From Bacteroidales bacterium UBA6408 (GTDB taxonomy: Bacteria; Bacteroidota; Bacteroidia; Bacteroidales; UBA932), in contig DJPQ01000004.1 of assembly GCA_002439805.1 (NCBI GenBank), positions 1-21,101 on the forward strand: a stretch of DNA of 21,101 bases. Direction: 5' to 3'. The stretch's first letter is position 1. The number at the start of each line of letters is the position of its first letter. The notes under the pieces were generated by a model. It saw only the letters and a program-made list of their open reading frames with translations, was not told where the DNA came from and did no database searches. The position numbers were made by a program, and so were the translations under genes. Of the stretch, positions 15,130 through 21,101 are shown piece after piece.

Positions 15130-15150
15130 GGATATAGACCAAAAGATATT
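15130..15150 (+). repeat. Bat-cluster leader repeat, partial copy (C)
   Basis: GGATATAGACCAAAA followed by GATAT matches the 3' part of the two longer elements in front of the DUF58 gene and the next gene. The preceding AAAC is shared with the copy at 17199-17285. It ends 15 nt before the moxR ATG. Confidence 0.55.
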
Positions 15151-15165
15151 AAAAATTTAAGATAT

Positions 15166-16158
15166 ATGGACAGTGTAAACATTAAGGAGCTCAACGACCG
15201 CATTCAGAGGGAGAGTTCATTCGTGGATATTCTCTCGATGGAGATGAACAAGGTCATCGTCGGTCAGAAACAGCTCGTCGAGAACCTTCTCATCGGTCTG
15301 CTTGCCAACGGGCACATACTTCTCGAAGGTGTGCCGGGACTTGCCAAGACCTTGGCAATCAACACCCTCGCGTCAGCCGTTGATGCAAAGTTCAGCAGGA
15401 TTCAGTTCACTCCTGACCTGCTCCCTGCGGATGTGCTCGGAACAATGATATATTCCCAGAAATCCGAGCAGTTCCAGATTCGCAAGGGACCTATTTTCGC
15501 TAATTTCGTTCTCGCGGATGAAATCAACCGTTCGCCGGCAAAGGTGCAGTCGGCGCTTCTCGAAGCCATGCAGGAACGTCAGGTGACCATCGGCGAAGAG
15601 ACCTTCAAGCTGCCGGAACCGTTCCTCGTGATGGCTACCCAGAACCCTATCGAGCAGGAGGGTACCTATCCGCTTCCTGAGGCTCAGCTCGACCGTTTCA
15701 TGCTCAAGGTCGTCGTGACCTATCCTAAGAAGGAAGAGGAGAAGCTTATCCTCCGCATGAACAACAGCGGCGAGTTCCCGAAGGCCAATGCAGTGCTCAA
15801 GCCGGAGGACATCATCCGTGCGCGGGAGGTCGTGAGGGAAGTGTATATGGACGAAAAGATTGAAAGATATATCGTCGACATCGTTTATGCGACGAGGACT
15901 CCGGGCGAATACGGTCTCGGGAACATCGCCGGACTCATCTCCTACGGCGCGTCCCCTCGTGCCAGCATTTCCCTCGCGGCTGCTGCAAAGGCCTATGCGT
16001 TCATAAAGAGGAGGGGCTATGTGATTCCGGAGGACGTGCGCGCCGTGTGCCATGAGGTACTCCGCCACAGAATCGGGCTCACCTACGAGGCCGAGGCCGA
16101 GAATGTCTCCACCGACGACCTCATCGACCAGATTGTGAATGTCGTTGAGGTTCCGTAG
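15166..16158 (+). CDS. MoxR-family AAA+ ATPase
   Basis: A 330-residue cytoplasmic AAA+ ATPase thought to act as a chaperone or assembly factor for von Willebrand A proteins encoded nearby. Seen: Walker A GVPGLAKT (55-62), Walker B VLADEIN (115-121), sensor segment ATQNPIEQEGTYPLPEAQLD (157-176) with the adjacent Arg177 in LDRF, and a C-terminal lid with YGASPRAS. This signature is diagnostic of MoxR. I chose ATG 15166 because the residues upstream in the same frame are low in conservation and overlap the promoter region. It heads the bat cluster; the DUF58, batA and batB products are the likely clients. Confidence 0.95.
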   Translation: MDSVNIKELNDRIQRESSFVDILSMEMNKVIVGQKQLVENLLIGLLANGHILLEGVPGLAKTLAINTLASAVDAKFSRIQFTPDLLPADVLGTMIYSQKSEQFQIRKGPIFANFVLADEINRSPAKVQSALLEAMQERQVTIGEETFKLPEPFLVMATQNPIEQEGTYPLPEAQLDRFMLKVVVTYPKKEEEKLILRMNNSGEFPKANAVLKPEDIIRAREVVREVYMDEKIERYIVDIVYATRTPGEYGLGNIAGLISYGASPRASISLAAAAKAYAFIKRRGYVIPEDVRAVCHEVLRHRIGLTYEAEAENVSTDDLIDQIVNVVEVP

Positions 16159-16180
16159 GACACCGGAAATAACTTAAATC

Positions 16181-16267
16181 AGATTTTTGAGGTTATGCCG
16201 TTTCTGAAGAGGGTGTGCGTGCCGCGCGTATGTGACCGATGAGGATGGGTATAGGCCAAAGTGATAT
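16181..16267 (+). repeat. Bat-cluster leader repeat, copy A
   Basis: This 87-bp element fills most of the moxR-DUF58 gap and ends 3 nt before the DUF58 ATG. Shared with copy B: AGATTTTTGAGG, TGAAGAGGG, GCGTATGTGACCGATG (16226-16241) and GGGTATAGGCCAAA (16247-16260) followed by GATAT. Small compensating insertions leave the total length the same. No open frame of note crosses it. Confidence 0.75.
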
Positions 16268-16270
16268 GCT

Positions 16271-17152
16271 ATGACTGAAAGTGAACTGCTTAAGAAGGTT
16301 CGGAAAATCGAGATTCGGACAAAGGCTCTCTCGCATCAGATTTTTGCGGGGGAGTATCATTCCGCGTTCAAGGGACGGGGAATGGCGTTCAGCGAAGTCC
16401 GTGAGTACCAGTACGGCGACGATGTCCGAAACATGGACTGGAACGTCACCGCGAGGCTTCATTCCCCCTATGTCAAGGTGTTCGAGGAGGAGAGGGAACT
16501 CACTGTGGTTCTGCTGATTGACGCGAGCCGTTCCGAGCTTTTCGGCACTTCCGGGATGACGAAGCGGGATATGATTGCGGAGATTGCCGCGGTGCTGTCC
16601 TTCTCGGCGATTCTGAACAACGACAAGGTCGGGGCGCTGTTCTTCAGCGACCGGGTGGAGAAGTTCATCCCGCCGAAGAAGGGTCGCTCGCACCTTCTGC
16701 ACATCATCCGCGAGGTGCTGGAGTTCGAGCCTCAGTCAACCGGAACGGATCTTTCCGAGGCTCTGAGGTATCTGACGAACGCGCTTAAGAAACGCTGCAA
16801 CGCTTTCGTCCTTTCTGATATGATTGACGCGGATGCGGACGGAGTCCCGAGATACGAGGAGGCGCTGAAGGTGGCCGCGAACCGTCATGACCTGTCGGTC
16901 GTCGAGGTCTATGACCCGAGGGAAAAGACCATCCCGAACGTCGGACTTGTGAACATCAAGGACTCCGAGACCGGCAGGACGGCCTGGGTCGATACGGGGC
17001 GGGCGAATGTCCGCAGGCTCTATGAGGAGTGGTTCAGGGGGCTGCGCGAGGCGGAGTCGAAGATGCTGATGAAGTACAACATAGACTCGGTGAGCGTGGC
17101 TGTCAATGAGGACTATGTTCAGGCGCTGATGAGGCTTTTCCAGCAACGGTGA
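16271..17152 (+). CDS. DUF58 domain-containing protein (Bat cluster)
   Basis: A 293-residue protein of the DUF58 family, a regular neighbour of MoxR ATPases. Seen: the family signature SAFKGRGMAFSEVREYQYG (31-49) followed by DDVRNMDWNVTARLHSPYVK, then a von Willebrand A-like core beginning VVLLIDASRSELFG (79-92) whose DASRS resembles the metal-ion-dependent adhesion site DxSxS. There is no signal peptide or membrane helix, so it is probably cytoplasmic and works with the MoxR ATPase. Its biochemical function is not known. ATG 16271 lies 3 nt after repeat copy A. Confidence 0.93.
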   Translation: MTESELLKKVRKIEIRTKALSHQIFAGEYHSAFKGRGMAFSEVREYQYGDDVRNMDWNVTARLHSPYVKVFEEERELTVVLLIDASRSELFGTSGMTKRDMIAEIAAVLSFSAILNNDKVGALFFSDRVEKFIPPKKGRSHLLHIIREVLEFEPQSTGTDLSEALRYLTNALKKRCNAFVLSDMIDADADGVPRYEEALKVAANRHDLSVVEVYDPREKTIPNVGLVNIKDSETGRTAWVDTGRANVRRLYEEWFRGLREAESKMLMKYNIDSVSVAVNEDYVQALMRLFQQR

Positions 17153-17198
17153 CGTCTCCATGGGCATTTGAAGAATTGGGCAAAACATAATTTGGCTT

Positions 17199-17285
17199 AG
17201 ATTTTTGAGGGCGGATTCGTTTTTGAAGAGGGAGCATACCGGGCGTATGTGACCGATGGGAAACGGATATGGACCAAAAAGATAT
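17199..17285 (+). repeat. Bat-cluster leader repeat, copy B
   Basis: This is the second 87-bp copy, occupying much of the 144-bp gap downstream of the DUF58 gene and ending 11 nt before the next ATG. It shares AGATTTTTGAGG, TTGAAGAGGG, GCGTATGTGACCGATG (17242-17257) and GGATATGGACCAAA (17265-17278) plus GATAT with copy A. The 46 bp before it show a weak TTTG ... TAATTTG promoter resemblance only. Confidence 0.75.
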
Positions 17286-17296
17286 ACAAATAGAAA

Positions 17297-18493
17297 ATGA
17301 AATGTAAGTTATTCATATTTGGCTTGTTGGCAACAACGCTCACGCTTCCTGCCGCTGCGCGGGCGCAGGCCGCGGTCCCCGATGCCTCGGATGTCGTGTC
17401 CAGCGACGCACCGCGGCTGCGAGGCGGCCACCTCGTGCACGGCGGGGCTCCGTTCCTTGAGCAGCTTCAGAAGCGCGACAGCATCCTTATTGCCGACCAG
17501 CTGCTCTATGGGGTGGACCTCGACGGAGTGGAGGCGGGCACGCAGTACGCCTTTCCTCCGCTGACGGACAGCACCGTGCGCGGAATCGTGTTCCTGCGCC
17601 CTTGGCAGACGGACACTCTGAAGACCTATAAGGCGAAGAAAGACCGGCCGCTCAGTTATGACCTGCGCGTCTCCACCGTCATCACGACCTTCGACGAGGG
17701 CGAGCATGAAATCGGACAGCTTCCTGTCGGGCGGCTTACCGGGGACGGTGTGGTCGACACACTTCTTTTCGACAGCGTGCGTTTCAAGGTCATGACCATG
17801 CCGGTTGACACGGCCTCATTTCAGCCGCATGACATAAAGGATGTCATCCGCTACCCTCTGACTGCGGCCGAAGTTCTGCCTTGGGTCGGACTGTTCTATC
17901 TTGTTGTCCTTCTTGTGGTTGCTGCGGTCTGTCTGGTCAAGATGCACAGAAAAAGGCTGACAGAGGAGTCGGAACGCAGGGATCCGGCGCACATCGTCGC
18001 GCTCCGCAAGCTTGACGGCTACAGGGGAGACAGGCTGTGGGCTCCGGAGAAGCAGAAGCAGTTCTATTCCGGCGTGACCGACGTGCTGCGCGAGTACATA
18101 GCCTCGCGCTACGGAATCGGTGCCATGGAAATGACTACAAAAGAGATTTTTCGCGAGATGAAGCCGAAGTTCGCCGACGGTCCCGCCGACATGAAGGCGT
18201 TGCTCCGTGACCTTGAAGGTCTCTTCGAGACGGCCGACTATGTGAAGTTCGCGAAGCACACCGCCACTGAACAGGAAAACGCCGCCGTTCTTCCGCTTGC
18301 CGTGCGCTTCGTCACCCGGACCTATCAGGACGACCTGAACGCCGGAGCGGCGGAGACCTCGGCCGATGACGGCTCTGCACAGCCTGAACCTGCGCGGCCT
18401 GAAGCTGAGCCCGGACAGGCTGCCGAGGAGCAGGCAAAAGATGACAACGACAGGTTCGCGCCTGTCCCTGATGACAAAAAGGAGGGCGAGTGA
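17297..18493 (+). CDS. Unnamed membrane-anchored protein of the Bat cluster
   Basis: A 398-residue protein found, as far as I know, between the DUF58 and batA genes in many Bacteroidetes, without an established name or function. Seen: an N-terminal signal peptide (1-24, ending ARAQA), a periplasmic domain (about 25-190) that looks beta-rich, one transmembrane helix (194-215, PWVGLFYLVVLLVVAAVCLV) followed by basic residues, and a helical cytoplasmic domain (about 225-345) with YSGVTDVLREYIASRYG and TTKEIFREM. The tail (about 350-398) is acidic and rich in A, E, P and D. The layout resembles the DUF4381-type proteins of other vWA clusters. It overlaps batA by 1 nt, so they are translationally coupled. 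Confidence 0.85.
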   Translation: MKCKLFIFGLLATTLTLPAAARAQAAVPDASDVVSSDAPRLRGGHLVHGGAPFLEQLQKRDSILIADQLLYGVDLDGVEAGTQYAFPPLTDSTVRGIVFLRPWQTDTLKTYKAKKDRPLSYDLRVSTVITTFDEGEHEIGQLPVGRLTGDGVVDTLLFDSVRFKVMTMPVDTASFQPHDIKDVIRYPLTAAEVLPWVGLFYLVVLLVVAAVCLVKMHRKRLTEESERRDPAHIVALRKLDGYRGDRLWAPEKQKQFYSGVTDVLREYIASRYGIGAMEMTTKEIFREMKPKFADGPADMKALLRDLEGLFETADYVKFAKHTATEQENAAVLPLAVRFVTRTYQDDLNAGAAETSADDGSAQPEPARPEAEPGQAAEEQAKDDNDRFAPVPDDKKEGE

Positions 18494-19479
18494 TGTTTTT
18501 TGAATACCCGAAACTGCTTTGGCTCACGGTGATACCGGCTCTGCTGCTGGTTCTCTACATCCTGCGCGAGGTCTTCGGCCGTCAGGCTCACCTGCGCGTA
18601 TCAACGGGCATTCCGTGGCTCAGGGCCGGACACGGCGTGAAGGAATATCTCCGTCACCTGCCGTTCGCCCTCATGATGCTTGCCATGGTCATGATAATCA
18701 TCGCCATTGCCCGTCCGCGCTCTTCCGAGCAGATGGAAAAGATTGACACCGAGGGAATTGACATCGTCTTTGCGATGGATGTCTCCACGTCCATGCTCGC
18801 GCGCGACTTCAATCCCGACCGAATCAGCGCCGCCAAGGACATAGCCATCGAGTTCATATCCCAAAGGCCTTCCGACCGCATGGGAATCGTGGTCTTTGCG
18901 GGAGAGTCGTTCACCCAGTGCCCCCTCACCACCGACCGCGCGACCCTCATCAACCTGATGAAGGAAATCAGCACCGACCTGCTTGAGGACGGGACCGCAA
19001 TCGGGAACGGGCTTGCGACGGCGGTAGCCCGGATGAAGGACTCGGACGCGAAGAGCCGTGTGGTGATTCTGCTCACGGACGGCGTGAACAACTGCGGGGA
19101 GATTTCTCCGGAGACCGCCGCCGAGATAGCCAAGACCTACGGAATCCGCGTCTATACCATCGGCGTCGGCGCGAACGGGACCGCTCCCTATCCGGTCATG
19201 ACCCCTTGGGGCGTGGAAATCCAGAATGTCAAGGTGGAGATTGACGAGAAACTTCTCTCGCAGGTTGCCGAGACTACAGGCGGGCGCTATTTCCGCGCCA
19301 CCGACAACACGAAGCTCGCTGAGATTTACTCGGAGATAAACAAGATGGAAAAGGCAAGGACGACGATAGACAGTTTCCCTGTCTATAAGGAACTGTTCGG
19401 GGTCTATGCGCTCATCGCGCTGTTCGCCCTTCTCGCCGCCTTCATCCTTCAGACTGCGGTTTTCAGAAAACTGCCATAA
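18493..19479 (+). CDS. batA: BatA, von Willebrand A-domain membrane protein
   Basis: A 328-residue aerotolerance-cluster protein. Seen: hydrophobic segments at about 8-26 and 55-73, a vWA domain (about 88-285) with a complete metal-ion-dependent adhesion site (DVSTS 96-100, T168 in DGTAI, D196 in LLTDG) and a C-terminal helix (about 302-322). The domain is therefore probably held between membrane anchors. ATG 18493 overlaps the preceding stop as TGATG; a GTG one codon upstream is less likely. batA and batB were first described for oxygen tolerance in Bacteroides fragilis. Its relation to batB (same architecture) suggests an ancient duplication. Confidence 0.95.
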   Translation: MFFEYPKLLWLTVIPALLLVLYILREVFGRQAHLRVSTGIPWLRAGHGVKEYLRHLPFALMMLAMVMIIIAIARPRSSEQMEKIDTEGIDIVFAMDVSTSMLARDFNPDRISAAKDIAIEFISQRPSDRMGIVVFAGESFTQCPLTTDRATLINLMKEISTDLLEDGTAIGNGLATAVARMKDSDAKSRVVILLTDGVNNCGEISPETAAEIAKTYGIRVYTIGVGANGTAPYPVMTPWGVEIQNVKVEIDEKLLSQVAETTGGRYFRATDNTKLAEIYSEINKMEKARTTIDSFPVYKELFGVYALIALFALLAAFILQTAVFRKLP

Positions 19480-19491
19480 AATAGATTGCTT

Positions 19492-20505
19492 ATGCTGTAT
19501 TTTGCTGATGCTCAATATCTTTGGCTTCTGCTGCTCGTTCCGCTCTTTCCGGTGGCCTACGCCGTGTTCATGAAACTGCGGAAAAGGCGTGTCGCCGCTT
19601 TCGGAGAGCCGGAGCTTGTCGGGAGTCTTATGCCCTCCCGTTCCGGAGTGCGCGGCTGGTGGAAGGTCGTGCTTTTCACCATAGGCTTCGCGTTCTTCGC
19701 GGTGGGAATGGCGCGGCCGCTCATCGGGGCGAAGCTCAAGGAGCATGAGACAAAGGGAGCTGAGGTCGTCATTGCCCTCGACGTCTCAAATTCAATGCTT
19801 GCCCAGGACTACTCTCCCAACAGGCTCGAACGTGCGAAACTTGCGATTTCCCGCATCGTTGACAAGCTCCGTGACGACCGTATAGGGCTGATTGTCTTCG
19901 CCGGAAGTTCATACGTCCAACTGCCGATAACGACCGACTATGTCTCCGCGAAGATGTTCCTGAACTCAATCTCGACCGAGTCCGTCCCGATTCAGGGCAC
20001 CGCGCTCGCCGACGCCATAAACACTGCCGCCCGTTCGTTCAGCGCACAGAGCGAGAAGAGCCGCGCGATAATCATCATCACCGACGGAGAGAACCACGAG
20101 GACGATCCGGTGAAGGCCGCGAGGCAGGTCGCCGAGACGGGCATAAGGATATTCACCATCGGTGTGGGCTCCCCGGAGGGCAAGCCGATTCCGCTGAAGG
20201 ACGGAGGGCTGATGAAGGACCGTGACGGCAACATTGTGGTGTCACACCTCGACGAGAACGTGCTCAAGGAAATCGCATCGGCCGGGAACGGGGCATATGT
20301 GCGTGCCGGGAACACCGAGTTCGGGCTGAACCCGATAATCGACGACATAAGGAAAATGGATGCCGAGAAGTTCAGCTCCGTGGTCTTTGAGGAATATGAC
20401 GAGCAGTATATGTATTTCTTCGCCCTCGCGCTCTTCTTTTTCGTCGTCGCCTGCCTCATCGGTGAAAGGAAGACGAGGTTCAGCCTGTTCGGGAAGAATA
20501 AATGA
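19492..20505 (+). CDS. batB: BatB, von Willebrand A-domain membrane protein
   Basis: A 337-residue paralogue of BatA. Seen: hydrophobic segments at about 9-27 and 57-74, a vWA domain (about 90-295) with DVSNS (97-101), T170 in QGTAL and D198 in ITDGE, so the metal site is complete, and a C-terminal helix (about 306-325). Compared with BatA it has a longer loop GSPEGKPIPLKDGGLMKDRD, typical of BatB. ATG 19492 lies 12 nt after the batA stop; an in-frame TTG at 19486 would add only two residues. Confidence 0.94.
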   Translation: MLYFADAQYLWLLLLVPLFPVAYAVFMKLRKRRVAAFGEPELVGSLMPSRSGVRGWWKVVLFTIGFAFFAVGMARPLIGAKLKEHETKGAEVVIALDVSNSMLAQDYSPNRLERAKLAISRIVDKLRDDRIGLIVFAGSSYVQLPITTDYVSAKMFLNSISTESVPIQGTALADAINTAARSFSAQSEKSRAIIIITDGENHEDDPVKAARQVAETGIRIFTIGVGSPEGKPIPLKDGGLMKDRDGNIVVSHLDENVLKEIASAGNGAYVRAGNTEFGLNPIIDDIRKMDAEKFSSVVFEEYDEQYMYFFALALFFFVVACLIGERKTRFSLFGKNK

Positions 20506-20564
20506 AAGCCGTTCGTAGGCAATGAATGATTGGGGATATATGATTTTTATTAAAATCCGGTGAT

Positions 20565-21101
20565 ATGGGAATGAAAGTACATATATATTATATTGTGTCG
20601 ATGATGCTCGCGCTGGCCGCGCTCGCGCCTTCCGCCCTCTCTGCACAGACGGTGCGGAATGCCGCGAAGGACAGGGGGGACGTAAGGCGGGGCAACCGCG
20701 ACTACCGCAAGGGCAACTACAAGGAGGCGGAGATTGACTACCGCAAGGCTCTCGTGAAGGACTCCATGTCCGTCGCCGCGAACTACAACCTCGCCGCCGA
20801 CCTCTACCGTCAGGGCGACGTGCAGGGGGCGATGAAGTCAATGCAGAAGGTTGAGCAGGGTGCCGTTGAGGCCGGGTACGGAGCCGACTACTACTACAAC
20901 CTCGGCGACATGGCCCTGTCTTCAAAGGATTACAAGACTGCCGTCGAAGCCTTCGCCAAGTCTCTGATTATGAGACCGGACGACCTTGACGCGAAGGAAA
21001 ACTACATCTATGCCCGCAAGATGCTGGAAAATCAGCAGCAGAACGGCGGTGGCGGCGGCCAGAATGATCAGAATCAGGATAATCAGAATCAACAGAACCA
21101 G
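20565..21101 (+). CDS. batC: BatC, secreted TPR protein (3' end cut by window)
   Basis: This frame stays open to the right edge, so only the first 179 residues are visible. Seen: a signal peptide (about 1-32, ending ALSA before QT), then tetratricopeptide-like helices, for example NRDYRKGNYKEAEIDYRKAL, AANYNLAADLYRQGD and YYYNLGDMALSSKDYKTAVE. A low-complexity stretch rich in Q, N, G and D begins at about residue 160. BatC is expected in the periplasm, binding the BatA-BatB partners; batD and batE would be expected beyond the window. ATG 20565 begins MGMKVHIYY; ATG 20571 is an equally possible start. The 59-bp gap after batB shows no clear promoter. Confidence 0.9.
   Translation, partial: MGMKVHIYYIVSMMLALAALAPSALSAQTVRNAAKDRGDVRRGNRDYRKGNYKEAEIDYRKALVKDSMSVAANYNLAADLYRQGDVQGAMKSMQKVEQGAVEAGYGADYYYNLGDMALSSKDYKTAVEAFAKSLIMRPDDLDAKENYIYARKMLENQQQNGGGGGQNDQNQDNQNQQNQ

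Noticed and set aside
17167..17194. Possible promoter TTTG ... TAATTTG before the unnamed Bat gene
   Set aside because: The -7 box is one base short of TAnnTTTG and the spacing is 17, so it is not convincing.
18601..19746. A 381-codon minus-strand open frame opposite batA and the start of batB
   Set aside because: A shadow of batA codon bias; low-complexity basic and acidic composition with no recognisable motif.

Overview
The window comes from a GC-rich member of the Bacteroidetes, most likely order Bacteroidales. The evidence is Bacteroidetes-type promoters (TTTG ... TAnnTTTG, best seen at 4632-4662 and 12663-12692), AT-rich ribosome-binding regions without strong Shine-Dalgarno sequences, the gene order ileS / DksA-like / lspA, a rhamnose operon ordered kinase-isomerase-permease-aldolase, and a moxR / DUF58 / batA-batB-batC aerotolerance cluster. 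High-GC gut lineages such as Rikenellaceae would fit, but the genus cannot be fixed from this sequence. I see no phage, insertion sequence, CRISPR array or toxin-antitoxin system.

Layout. (1) 47-4612, plus strand: ileS, a small DksA/TraR-family protein and lspA form a tight housekeeping operon. (2) 4632-4837: a consensus promoter, a roughly 85-nt leader with a repeated octamer, and tRNA-Ser(UGA). (3) 4838-5051: a dense cluster of hairpins, including a terminator on each strand, separating the tRNA from a convergent AraC-family gene. (4) 5052-10928: an L-rhamnose catabolic locus with a divergent AraC-type regulator (minus strand) and rhaB, rhaA, rhaT, rhaD (plus strand). The cell would import L-rhamnose, isomerise it to L-rhamnulose, phosphorylate it and cleave it to dihydroxyacetone phosphate and L-lactaldehyde. 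No lactaldehyde oxidoreductase or rhamnose mutarotase follows. (5) 10995-12674: a large predicted lipoprotein with a C-terminal DNA/RNA non-specific endonuclease domain. (6) 12727-14275: a small NfeD-like membrane protein and an SPFH/stomatin protein, a standard membrane-microdomain pair. (7) 14265-15062, minus strand: truA, convergent with the SPFH gene (11-bp overlap) and divergent from moxR. (8) 15166 to the right edge: moxR AAA+ ATPase, a DUF58 protein, an unnamed membrane-anchored Bat-cluster protein, batA and batB (membrane-anchored von Willebrand A proteins) and the start of batC (secreted TPR protein), cut by the window end. These genes probably act together as a MoxR-chaperoned envelope-stress complex.

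The genes are mostly ordinary. The observations most worth following are the inverted GIHH version of the HIGH motif in IleRS, a DksA relative that has lost its zinc ligands but keeps the acidic coiled-coil tip, and a leader element repeated in front of moxR, the DUF58 gene and the next gene of the bat cluster. Several structured intergenic palindromes also stand out. I did not find a clearly new multi-gene system.
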